Positions 16,513-24,610 of a DNA stretch of 64,000 nt are shown here, piece after piece. The position numbers were made by a program, and so were the translations under genes. The notes under the pieces are model-generated. The model saw only the letters and a program-made list of their open reading frames with translations. It was not told the origin of the DNA and searched no databases. The DNA is from Flavobacterium johnsoniae. Its GTDB lineage: Bacteria; Bacteroidota; Bacteroidia; Flavobacteriales; Flavobacteriaceae. Positions within the stretch are counted from its first letter, which is position 1, and each line of letters opens with the position of its first letter. Location: assembly GCF_030388325.1 (NCBI RefSeq), contig NZ_CP103794.1:4960001-5024000 (forward strand), read 5' to 3'.

Positions 16513-16524
16513 AACGGAGAAACC

Positions 16525-17091
16525 ATGGAAACAAATACAACATTCAGACGTATCGTAACCGGACATAATACAGAAGGTAAAGCGATTATTATTTCAGATG
16601 AAGCTCCAACAAGAACTTATATGGTAGGCGGCGCAAACGGAGCCAAATTTCATGAGGTTTGGAACACGAAACAAACTCCAGCTTTAATAGATGCTGTTTC
16701 TAAAGATCCTGAAGAAACCGGACTTATTCTGGGGCCTCCAAAACAAGGAACAAGAATACGAGTTATCGATTTTCCGCCAGAAGGTGATGAAATACGAAAT
16801 CTTACCAAAGAACAAGCTGCTGAGCATTTTAAAACCATGAATGGTGAACATGCTTCAAAAGCGGGCGGAAATGCACCTCACCCTTTAATGCATAAAACAG
16901 AAACGATCGATTACGGAATTGTTCTCGAAGGCGAGTTAAGCTTAATTGTTGACGAAGGTGAAACTATAGCAAAAGCAGGAGACATTATTGTGCAAAGAGG
17001 AACAAATCATGCCTGGAGCAATAGATCCGGAAAAGTATGCCGTGTTGTCTTCATCTTAATTGACGGGCAATTTGAAGATAATCTTCGTTAA
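16525..17091 (+). CDS. cupin-domain protein
   Basis: A 188-residue cytoplasmic protein. The C-terminal half (about 125-180) is a single cupin with YGIVLEGELSLIVDEGE and GDIIVQRGTNHAWSNRSG, where His and Glu residues could hold a metal. The N-terminal part has no recognised motif. Relatives are annotated only as cupin proteins. It sits between the 2TM gene and the carboxymuconolactone-decarboxylase-like gene (12 and 18 bases away), suggesting a shared small-molecule pathway, perhaps modifying an aromatic or lactone compound. That is inference. Confidence 0.8.
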   Translation: METNTTFRRIVTGHNTEGKAIIISDEAPTRTYMVGGANGAKFHEVWNTKQTPALIDAVSKDPEETGLILGPPKQGTRIRVIDFPPEGDEIRNLTKEQAAEHFKTMNGEHASKAGGNAPHPLMHKTETIDYGIVLEGELSLIVDEGETIAKAGDIIVQRGTNHAWSNRSGKVCRVVFILIDGQFEDNLR

Positions 17092-17109
17092 ACCTAACAA
17101 AAAATTATT

Positions 17110-17664
17110 ATGCGAGTAAATCCTATAAATCCAGAAACAATGAACGAGGAAGTTCGATATGTACATGATGAAGTTTTTAAACTCATAACAAACAGTCAGG
17201 GACCGGTTTCAATGATTAATGATGAAGGAGCTTTAACCGGCCCATTTCCTCCCATGCTTCGTTTTCCTCAATTCGGAATTCCTGCTTTAAGCTTTGTACG
17301 TTCATTAGATAATCATGCAACGCTTTCTAAAAAAATTCGGGAAGTTGCCATTCTTACCGTTGGTGCTGCTTATGGTGCACGTTTCGAATTGTATGCTCAC
17401 GAAATCATGGCTCGACATTTTGGTTTTTCTGCGGCAGCAGTAGCATCACTGGCATCGGGAATTCGTCCTGCTGAGTTAAATCAGGAAGAAGCCATTGCTT
17501 ATGAAATCGCTTCTGTTTTATCAAAAGGCAGAATTATTCCTAACTCCGCTTATAATCTCGCAAAAGAAATATTAGAAGAAGATGGTTTGGCAGAACTTAT
17601 ATTTTTAATTGGAGCTTACACGCTTCTTGCAACAGTTTTAAATGGTTTTGATGTGCTTTCCTAA
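17110..17664 (+). CDS. carboxymuconolactone decarboxylase family protein
   Basis: A 184-residue all-helical protein of the AhpD/CMD fold. The core helix-turn at about 75-105 reads REVAILTVGAAYGARFELYAHEIMARHFG. The Glu and His typical of the family are present, but the CxxC pair of AhpD peroxidase partners is absent, so it is unlikely to be a peroxidase component. It lies 18 bases after the cupin gene. It may catalyse a lactone or aromatic conversion; the substrate is unknown. Confidence 0.82.
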   Translation: MRVNPINPETMNEEVRYVHDEVFKLITNSQGPVSMINDEGALTGPFPPMLRFPQFGIPALSFVRSLDNHATLSKKIREVAILTVGAAYGARFELYAHEIMARHFGFSAAAVASLASGIRPAELNQEEAIAYEIASVLSKGRIIPNSAYNLAKEILEEDGLAELIFLIGAYTLLATVLNGFDVLS

Positions 17665-17720
17665 TTCATAAAAGGCATCCAATTTTATAAAAATAAACAC
17701 TAATATTAAATTTTAAAACA

Positions 17721-18575
17721 ATGAAAAAATCGAAAATTAATACTCAGAATTCTTTAAGAACAATCCCAAAACTTTTTCTCTTATTGTTTACAGCAATTGC
17801 ATCTGCATCCTGCACTAACGATGAAAATACAGCCAATACCAAAAAATCTCCCGTTGTACTTGTTCACGGCGCATGGCAGGCATCGTACGTATGGGATCAG
17901 ACAGAAGCCGATTTAAAAGCGGCTGGTTACAATGTTACTGTTGTAAAATTGCCAGGACATGGAGACGACACTACTCCTGCTTACCAAGTTTCGTTTAAAG
18001 CTTATGTTGACGAAGTTAAAAAAGCAATCAATAGTTATGACGAACCTGTAATTTTAATAGGTCATAGTTTAGGCGGAGCTGTAATTACTCAAACAGCTGC
18101 AGAAGTTCCTCAAAAAATCAAAAAGTTGGTTTATGTGGCTGGTTTTATTCCACAAACTGGAAAAAGTGTTTTAGATTATTCTCAAATGGACAAAGCATCG
18201 CTTTTGCCTGCTTCTTTACAATTATCTGAAGACCAGACTTTAGCCGGAATTGTAAATCCCGAAGTTAATCTTCCTAAAATCTTTTCTCAGGATGCTACAG
18301 ATGCACAAAAACAATTTCTTGTTGCAAAATACAAAGCCGAACCTACAATTCCGCTGGGAACACCTTTAGCTTATAAAACAGAAGATTATAATTTAGGAGG
18401 CAAAAAATATTACATTTTTACAACAGCTGATAATACTATAACATATCCTTTTCAGCAGGAAATGGCAAAAACAGCGGGTATTACCAATACTTATACGATC
18501 AATTCAGGACACAGTCCGTTTATATCTAAATCTGCAGAATTGACTAAGCTTTTAAAAGAAATTCTATCAAAATAA
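17721..18575 (+). CDS. alpha/beta hydrolase, lipoprotein
   Basis: A 284-residue hydrolase with a signal peptide ending SASC (Cys31, a slightly atypical lipobox), so probably lipid-anchored. The fold begins PVVLVHGAWQASYVW (oxyanion HGAW). The nucleophile elbow IGHSLGGA gives Ser116, and the catalytic His is in NSGHSPF near the C-terminus. The wording resembles the salicylate methylesterase and hydroxynitrile lyase-like esterase group. It is the last gene of redox operon 2, followed by a strong terminator. The natural ester is not known. Confidence 0.85.
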   Translation: MKKSKINTQNSLRTIPKLFLLLFTAIASASCTNDENTANTKKSPVVLVHGAWQASYVWDQTEADLKAAGYNVTVVKLPGHGDDTTPAYQVSFKAYVDEVKKAINSYDEPVILIGHSLGGAVITQTAAEVPQKIKKLVYVAGFIPQTGKSVLDYSQMDKASLLPASLQLSEDQTLAGIVNPEVNLPKIFSQDATDAQKQFLVAKYKAEPTIPLGTPLAYKTEDYNLGGKKYYIFTTADNTITYPFQQEMAKTAGITNTYTINSGHSPFISKSAELTKLLKEILSK

Positions 18576-18607
18576 GCATAAGTCATTTTATCTTTCTACG
18601 AAAAAAC

Positions 18608-18645
18608 AAAACCTGCAAATCGAAAGATTCGCAGGTTTTTCTTTA
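18608..18645. terminator. bidirectional terminator
   Basis: AAAACCTGC (18608-18616) pairs with GCAGGTTTT (18631-18639), with inner AATC/GATT pairing. A- and T-rich flanks serve both the hydrolase gene and the convergent antiporter gene. Confidence 0.85.
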
Positions 18646-18696
18646 TACTACTTTTTAAGTTTTGATAAGTATATTACATTTATCAGAATAAGAACA

Positions 18697-20814
18697 TTAC
18701 TTAAATATACTTCTAATCGCTTTACCTATTTCTACAAAATCATCATGACTACTTACAGATCTTTTTTCTGTATTATTTGCAGGAATTTTAGAAAAAGGAT
18801 AAATAAGCATATAGTTATTGTTATTGAATCTCTCATTCAACAGATCTGGAATATCTCTCATTCGAGAAAAATACGAATGCATTCCCCTATCTCCCATCAT
18901 AATAATCAAACCTTCATTTTCTTCAATGTCAAGCGCAGTTTTTTCTGCATCTTCCCAATTTAAGAAAACATCAAATGTGGATTCAATAGAGGCTTTTTTA
19001 GCTATTCTTTTTAAAATATTCAGTGTTTTATCTTTTCCGTAAAAACTCATTTTAGCGCCAGAATTACGACCAATATTCCAGATTCTTAACATCGAGTGAA
19101 AAAATCCTGCATCCATTTCTGCATCAGCTGGAATAAAAACTAGATATCTTTTAATAGTCGCTGCTGGCTGAACAGCGTGATACACCATTAAATTTATGCT
19201 TTTATTTCGCAAATATCCATTGTACAAATTATATACAAACGAAGCAGAAAAGCCTTTTCCTCCTTCCAATCCTACTATAAGATCAGTAATGTCTTTTTCT
19301 TTTATAACATTACTTATTCCGCCCGCAGTATCATTATCATGACGTGTAATCGGATGCAATTCTATATCTGCTGCCGAAGCTGCTTTAATGGCATTTTCTA
19401 ATATTCTTTCCGCATTTTTTTCAGAAGATTCGTTAGCATCTTCGTTAATCACATTTACGGCATAAAGCTGTTTATTGGTAGCTGATTTAACCATTAGTCC
19501 AAGATTTACCATTTTTTCTACAGTAGCCTCATGGTTAACCGCAAGAAGTATATTTTCTTTTTCTTTACTATTGCCCGATACAGTATTATCTTTTTCTGCC
19601 TGTGCAATACGCTGTGCACTTGCCATAGAAACAAACGATGAAACGGTACAAGAAACTAGAATAAGGAGAATACTACCGTTAAGTACATGATCGTTTAAAA
19701 GTCTGATTGGTTCTCCTGCATCATTTTCGCCAATAATTATATTATATCCAACCATAACAGAAGCCAAAGTTGCTGCCGCTGATGCCGAACTCATTCCGAA
19801 AATTAGCTGTCCTTCATCATTGGTAAGTTTAAACGTTTTCTTGGTCAGCATGGCAGCAACATATTTTCCGCCAATTGACGCGACAAGCATAATTGATGCA
19901 ACCCACAATGTTTCCCAACTTTGTATAAAGGCATTAAAATCTATCAGCATTCCAACACTTATCAAAAAGAAAGGAATAAAAATGGCATTTCCGACAAACT
20001 CAACTCTATTCATTAATGATGAAGTATGCGGAATTAATTTGTTTAGAGCTAACCCCGCAAAAAAAGCACCAATGATAGATTCAATTCCTGCGAGTTCAGC
20101 AAGAAGTGCTGCCAGATAAATCATTACAATTACAAAAAGATATTGGGAGATTTTATCTTCTACATTTTTAAAAAACCAGCGTGCTATAATCGGAAAAACA
20201 AGCAAAACAATTAGAGTAAAAACAATCATTGAAACCGATAATTTTACCCAAAAAGCTGTTCCTACTTCGCCTTGCGACATACCAACAATGGCCGCCAAAA
20301 CTAAAAGCGAAAGAACATCTGTAATCATCGTTCCACCTACCGTGATATTTACAGAAAGGTTTTTAGCAATTCCTAAACCGCTTACCATTGGATAAACAAT
20401 TAACGTATGTGATGAGAACAAACTCGCAAAAAGAATTGATGTAAGGAGTGAAAAATGAAGCAAATAATAACCGCCAAAAAGTCCTAAAGTAAATGGGACG
20501 GCAAATGTAAAAATCGAAAAAATGATACTCTTCCATTTATTCTTTTTAAAATCTGCCATATCGATTTCCAGACCTGCTAAAAACATGATATACAAAAGAC
20601 CGGTAGTTCCTGTAACCACGACACTGCTGTCTCTTGAAAGTACTCCAAAACCATTTGGACCAATAATCGCACCTGCAATGATAAGCCCAAGTAAATGAGG
20701 TACTTTAATCTTATTTAATAAAAGCGGAATACATAAAATGATGATAATTTCGATAAGAAATTTCAAAAGCGGATCTTCAATCGGAAGAGTTATATGTTGT
20801 ATACTCAGTTGCAT
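18697..20814 (-). CDS. CPA2-family cation:proton antiporter with C-terminal USP-like domains
   Basis: A 705-residue inner-membrane protein. The N-terminal 400 residues form a KefB/NapA-type Na+/H+ or K+/H+ exchanger with about 12-13 helices, starting PHLLGLIIAGAIIGPNGFGVL. The FFAGLALN and FIPFFLISVGMLIDF segments match CPA2 exchangers. The cytoplasmic part (about 420-700) resembles tandem universal-stress-protein folds in place of the RCK/TrkA-N domain of KefB. The start lies four bases after the upstream lipoprotein gene, so the two are probably one transcript. The ion carried is not decidable here. Confidence 0.88.
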   Translation of the reverse strand: MQLSIQHITLPIEDPLLKFLIEIIIILCIPLLLNKIKVPHLLGLIIAGAIIGPNGFGVLSRDSSVVVTGTTGLLYIMFLAGLEIDMADFKKNKWKSIIFSIFTFAVPFTLGLFGGYYLLHFSLLTSILFASLFSSHTLIVYPMVSGLGIAKNLSVNITVGGTMITDVLSLLVLAAIVGMSQGEVGTAFWVKLSVSMIVFTLIVLLVFPIIARWFFKNVEDKISQYLFVIVMIYLAALLAELAGIESIIGAFFAGLALNKLIPHTSSLMNRVEFVGNAIFIPFFLISVGMLIDFNAFIQSWETLWVASIMLVASIGGKYVAAMLTKKTFKLTNDEGQLIFGMSSASAAATLASVMVGYNIIIGENDAGEPIRLLNDHVLNGSILLILVSCTVSSFVSMASAQRIAQAEKDNTVSGNSKEKENILLAVNHEATVEKMVNLGLMVKSATNKQLYAVNVINEDANESSEKNAERILENAIKAASAADIELHPITRHDNDTAGGISNVIKEKDITDLIVGLEGGKGFSASFVYNLYNGYLRNKSINLMVYHAVQPAATIKRYLVFIPADAEMDAGFFHSMLRIWNIGRNSGAKMSFYGKDKTLNILKRIAKKASIESTFDVFLNWEDAEKTALDIEENEGLIIMMGDRGMHSYFSRMRDIPDLLNERFNNNNYMLIYPFSKIPANNTEKRSVSSHDDFVEIGKAIRSIFK

Positions 20815-20817
20815 AAA

Positions 20818-21393
20818 TTACTTTTTGTTAGATGGAGTAAGTTCAACTGAAAATTTTGCGGTGCAGTTATCTTGCCCTGTAATAGTTTGGGTACCTTTGA
20901 TGATATTTTTTTTAATATCGTCGAGCACTACGCTAACTTTTATCTTATTTTTTGAGGAAGTTTCTTTTGCAGAATCAAGTACTATTTTGTTTTCTAAATA
21001 TTGTCCTGTAAAAACACGTTTAATTTGATTATTGCTGACAACATTAGTATACATTCCGGTGGAGTCGGATATAAATTCCCAAATCTCGTTGCGCTGATCG
21101 CCAATAACATAATTACTGCAATTAGATTCTCGGCAAATCATTTTACTGTTCCATTTAATTTTAAGGTTGTCTGGCCATTCTTGAATTTTAGGAACTGTAT
21201 CTTTTACTGTAGAAATAGACAACAGACTGTCTTTCATTTTTAACAATTTGTCGTATTCTGCTTCTTTGTCTTCAAATTGTTTTTCGCGTTCTAAAAGTGC
21301 ATTTTCACGAAGGGTAAGTTCCTGTTCTTTTTTATTGCTACAAGAACAAAAAATGAGTACAATAATCAGAAATAAAAGTCTTTTAAAAGTCAT
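20818..21393 (-). CDS. hypothetical lipoprotein co-transcribed with the antiporter
   Basis: A 191-residue protein of unknown function. The signal peptide ends LIFCSCSNKK (lipidated Cys about 17-19). A charged coiled-coil-like stretch follows (about 20-55; many Glu, Lys and Leu), then a beta-rich region of about 110 residues with two Cys residues (CRESNCSNY). Its stop is three bases before the antiporter start, so the two are translationally linked and may work together. Confidence 0.75.
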   Translation of the reverse strand: MTFKRLLFLIIVLIFCSCSNKKEQELTLRENALLEREKQFEDKEAEYDKLLKMKDSLLSISTVKDTVPKIQEWPDNLKIKWNSKMICRESNCSNYVIGDQRNEIWEFISDSTGMYTNVVSNNQIKRVFTGQYLENKIVLDSAKETSSKNKIKVSVVLDDIKKNIIKGTQTITGQDNCTAKFSVELTPSNKK

Positions 21394-21563
21394 AAGAATC
21401 GATTTTGGATTCTACAAGTTAAGCAGAAAAATTCTTTTAACCCGCCAAAAACTGATAAAAAGTAGATTTGACTTCTAGTTTTCAGTATAAAAAACCTAGA
21501 TTTATTTTTTTTAGTTTTTTGATATTCAATTTATTTAAAACAATTTATTCTATTATTAACCAT

Positions 21564-21597
21564 AAAAAAAGCAGAGATTTAATCCCTGCTTTTTTTG
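21564..21597 (-). terminator. terminator of the OmpA-family gene
   Basis: AAAAAAAGCAG and CTGCTTTTTTT with inner GATT/AATC pairing form a strong hairpin 70 bases downstream of the OmpA-family stop on the minus strand. Confidence 0.85.
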
Positions 21598-21666
21598 TTG
21601 CTTCTTATCAATATTTCTGAAAAAGCACAAATACATTTTTTATTTCTAATTCAAGTAATTATAATT

Positions 21667-23634
21667 TTACATTGATGAAATTACGAATTCGCTTCGGCGG
21701 TTTCTAAGATGCTCCTCTTCAGAACATTTTACTCCATCTTTACATTTATTCAGAAGTCTGCTTTCTCCATAACCTTTTCCTTTCAAACGATCTGAAGCAA
21801 TACCCTTTGAAGTCAGCCAAGCCACAATAGACTTTGCTCTTTTATCTGATAAAATCATATTAGATTTAGCAGAAGATCGGCTGTCTGTATGCGAACGGAT
21901 ATCAATTTTCATTTTAGGATATTCTTGCATTACAGCCAAAATTTTCTCTAATTCTACTGCTGCCTGATCTGTAATATTCCATTTTCCTAAATCAAAATAA
22001 ATCATAGAAATATTAAGGGTTTTAGCTAAATCTGTTCCCACTTTTACCGTTTTCATAGCTGGAATTGGAATTTCAAAAGCTACAATTCTTTCTTTTTCCA
22101 AAGCAAAATCTAATCTGTTATCAACCGCAGATGCAACTGCAATCGAAGCTATCTTAATCGGATACATCTTTCTTTCGACCTTAACTGAATATTTCTTATC
22201 ACAGTTTACTTTAAAACTGTAAGCACCATCTTTTGCTGTTTCTAAAACTTGCAAAACTTGATTGTTTTCGTCAAGCAAGGTTACATTCGCTCCTTCAATA
22301 ACTTCATTAGATTTACTATCAGAAATGATTCCTATTAAGTTTCTTTCGCAAACCAATATTTTGGTTTCTGTAAATTTATAAATATCATCACTTCCGATTC
22401 CTCCTTTTTTATTTGAAGAGAAATATCCTTTGCGTGTTTTACTGTCAATGATAAAAGCAAAATCATCAAATTTAGTATTTACTGGTTCTCCAATATTCTG
22501 AACTTGATCAAAAGTTCCGTCTTCTAAAATTTTTGAAACCACTATATCAAGACCTCCAAGTCCTGGACGTCCATCGGTAGCAAAATATAATTCATTATCT
22601 CCTGAAATAAATGGAAAAGTTTCTCTTCCTTCTGTATTAATTCCCTTGCCAAGATTTTCAGGTTTTCCGAAAGTTCCGTCACTATTAATTGTTACACTAT
22701 ATAAATCAGATTGTCCTAATGTTCCAGGCATATCAGAAGCAAAATACAATTTCTTTTCGTCTAAACTCAACGCTGGATGCGCTGTGCTGTACTGATCGCT
22801 ATTGAATGGAAGTTCTGTAATATTAGACCAGTTTCCGTCTACTAAAACAGCTTTATAGAGTTTTAGCAATGTGATATTTTTACTATCCTTTCCACGCTTC
22901 CCATCCAAATAATTATTTCTGGTAAAATACATTGTTTTGCCATCTTTTGTAAAAACAGGAGTAGATTCATTAAACTTAGAGTTGATTTCTTTGTTTAATA
23001 GTACAGGATTATTGGTATCACCGTTAGGTTTAATTGTAGCAATATATAAATTGGTAAAATTTTTATTATTCCATTTAAAAGTTTTTCCTTCTTTATTTTT
23101 AATTTCTCTTGCAGAACTAAATACCAAACTATTATTTAAAAACGCACTTCCGAAATCTGAATTCTCCGAATTTACATTGGCTGGAGAAATTTCAAAACGC
23201 CCAGAATTCATTTTAATCTGTTCCAGATAATTTCTGTTGTGATCAAATAAAACCCCTCTACTATCAGAGTTTTTATTGATATTAAATTGCTCCAGCATTT
23301 TGTCTGCTTTTGCATAATCCCCAACAGCTTTTAAAGATTGTGCATATCGATAGAAATATTCTGGCTCTTGTTTTGCATTTAAAGTAAAAAGTTTATCATA
23401 CCAAACCGCAGCTTTTGTCAATTCGGCATTAAAATAATAAGCATTACCCAATCTCTGAAACATCTTTTCATCTGCTAGTCCTTTTGAAGCAAGCTTTTCA
23501 TAAATTGCAATTGCATCGGCATAAGCGTAATTGTTATATTCTTTTTCTGCTTGATCCAGCAAAGCTTTTTGGGCTGTTGCATTAAAAAATAAAAAGCACA
23601 AAAAAACAGCGTATATAATTCTCTTAAGTTTCAT
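21667..23634 (-). CDS. OmpA-family protein with TPR and PD40 repeats
   Basis: A 655-residue exported protein. Signal peptide about 1-21. TPR-like helices at about 25-130 (LADEKMFQRLGNAYYF). WD40-like PD40 beta-propeller repeats at about 170-420 (for example TPVFTKDGKTMYFTRNN and HPALSLDEKKLYFAS). A carboxypeptidase-regulatory-like domain at about 435-510. A C-terminal OmpA peptidoglycan-binding domain at about 540-650 (IDIRSHTDSR, SDKRAKSIVAWL). This is the PorE-like architecture repeatedly found after PorP/SprF genes and T9SS adhesins. It begins two bases after the PorP/SprF gene and probably anchors that complex to peptidoglycan. Confidence 0.85.
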   Translation of the reverse strand: MKLKRIIYAVFLCFLFFNATAQKALLDQAEKEYNNYAYADAIAIYEKLASKGLADEKMFQRLGNAYYFNAELTKAAVWYDKLFTLNAKQEPEYFYRYAQSLKAVGDYAKADKMLEQFNINKNSDSRGVLFDHNRNYLEQIKMNSGRFEISPANVNSENSDFGSAFLNNSLVFSSAREIKNKEGKTFKWNNKNFTNLYIATIKPNGDTNNPVLLNKEINSKFNESTPVFTKDGKTMYFTRNNYLDGKRGKDSKNITLLKLYKAVLVDGNWSNITELPFNSDQYSTAHPALSLDEKKLYFASDMPGTLGQSDLYSVTINSDGTFGKPENLGKGINTEGRETFPFISGDNELYFATDGRPGLGGLDIVVSKILEDGTFDQVQNIGEPVNTKFDDFAFIIDSKTRKGYFSSNKKGGIGSDDIYKFTETKILVCERNLIGIISDSKSNEVIEGANVTLLDENNQVLQVLETAKDGAYSFKVNCDKKYSVKVERKMYPIKIASIAVASAVDNRLDFALEKERIVAFEIPIPAMKTVKVGTDLAKTLNISMIYFDLGKWNITDQAAVELEKILAVMQEYPKMKIDIRSHTDSRSSAKSNMILSDKRAKSIVAWLTSKGIASDRLKGKGYGESRLLNKCKDGVKCSEEEHLRNRRSEFVISSM

Positions 23635-23636
23635 AA

Positions 23637-24548
23637 TTAGAAAAATCTTGGTGATGTAATTCGGTTATAACCTTTCATAAACTCAAAACGAAGGAAGATC
23701 TCATGAGAACCTGAATTATAATTATTCAGTTTTGTTGTTTCACGGTCATAAGCATATCCGATGTACATACTTTTGTTAATCTGAAATCCAGCCATTGCAC
23801 TTAAAGCTGCGCTCCATCTGTACGAAACTCCTGCAACAAACTTATCATTAAACATAAAATTTCCTGAAATATCAATTTGCAAAGGCGAACCTTCGACCAT
23901 CTTAACCATCGCTGCTGGCTTAAATTTGATCATTTCATAATGATCTAGATTGAAAACATATCCACCAATTAAATAATAATTAATCTGCTCTTTGTAAATA
24001 GCATAATCATTATCATCATAACGATTGGTCTGAATAAAATTTGGAACAGACAACCCAATATATCCTCTATCTGAATGATAGTAAACACCTGCTCCAACAT
24101 TAGGAGTAAATTTATTTCTAAAATTTGCAAACTGCGGATCTCCTTCATTTTCCATTCTCAACTTGTTTGGATCAAGATTAAAAATATTACCTGATCCTTT
24201 GATCCCAAATGATAATTTGGCTTCCGCCGAAGTCTGAATAGAATAAGAAAGATCTACTGAAAAATCATTTTCGTTTGTAGGTCCAATTTTATCATTAACT
24301 AAAGAAAATCCTAATCCTAATCTGCTGTTATTTAAAGGTGTATTTACAGATAAAGTACTTGTTTCTGGTGCACCATCCAATCCTACCCACTGTGTTCTGT
24401 ACAATCCAAAAACGCTTACAACGCCTCTCGAACCAGCATATGCAGGATTTATATTGATGGTATTGTGCATATATTGTGTATACTGCGCATCCTGTTGAGC
24501 AAAAGCTGCAACAGAACAAAACAATAGTAATAAAGCTAATTTTTTCAT
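23637..24548 (-). CDS. PorP/SprF-family T9SS outer membrane protein
   Basis: A 303-residue predicted outer-membrane beta-barrel with a signal peptide ending AFAQ. It starts the mature part QDAQYTQYMHNTININPAYAGSRG, the hallmark of the PorP/SprF family. Members help export and attach specific T9SS type B cargo, as SprF does for SprB. Here it follows the giant type B adhesin by 62 bases and precedes the OmpA-family protein by two, so it is almost certainly dedicated to that adhesin. Confidence 0.92.
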   Translation of the reverse strand: MKKLALLLLFCSVAAFAQQDAQYTQYMHNTININPAYAGSRGVVSVFGLYRTQWVGLDGAPETSTLSVNTPLNNSRLGLGFSLVNDKIGPTNENDFSVDLSYSIQTSAEAKLSFGIKGSGNIFNLDPNKLRMENEGDPQFANFRNKFTPNVGAGVYYHSDRGYIGLSVPNFIQTNRYDDNDYAIYKEQINYYLIGGYVFNLDHYEMIKFKPAAMVKMVEGSPLQIDISGNFMFNDKFVAGVSYRWSAALSAMAGFQINKSMYIGYAYDRETTKLNNYNSGSHEIFLRFEFMKGYNRITSPRFF

Positions 24549-24565
24549 TTATATATTTTTAAAAT

Positions 24566-24600
24566 AATGGCTTAACCTATGGCTAAGCCATTTTTATTTA
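24566..24600 (-). terminator. hairpin between adhesin and PorP/SprF genes
   Basis: AATGGCTTA (24566-24574) pairs with TAAGCCATT (24584-24592) around a 9-base loop, with T-rich flanks on both strands. Lying inside the presumed operon, it may be a partial terminator or a processing hairpin that sets the ratio of the two products. Confidence 0.55.
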
Positions 24601-24610
24601 TATGGAAATA

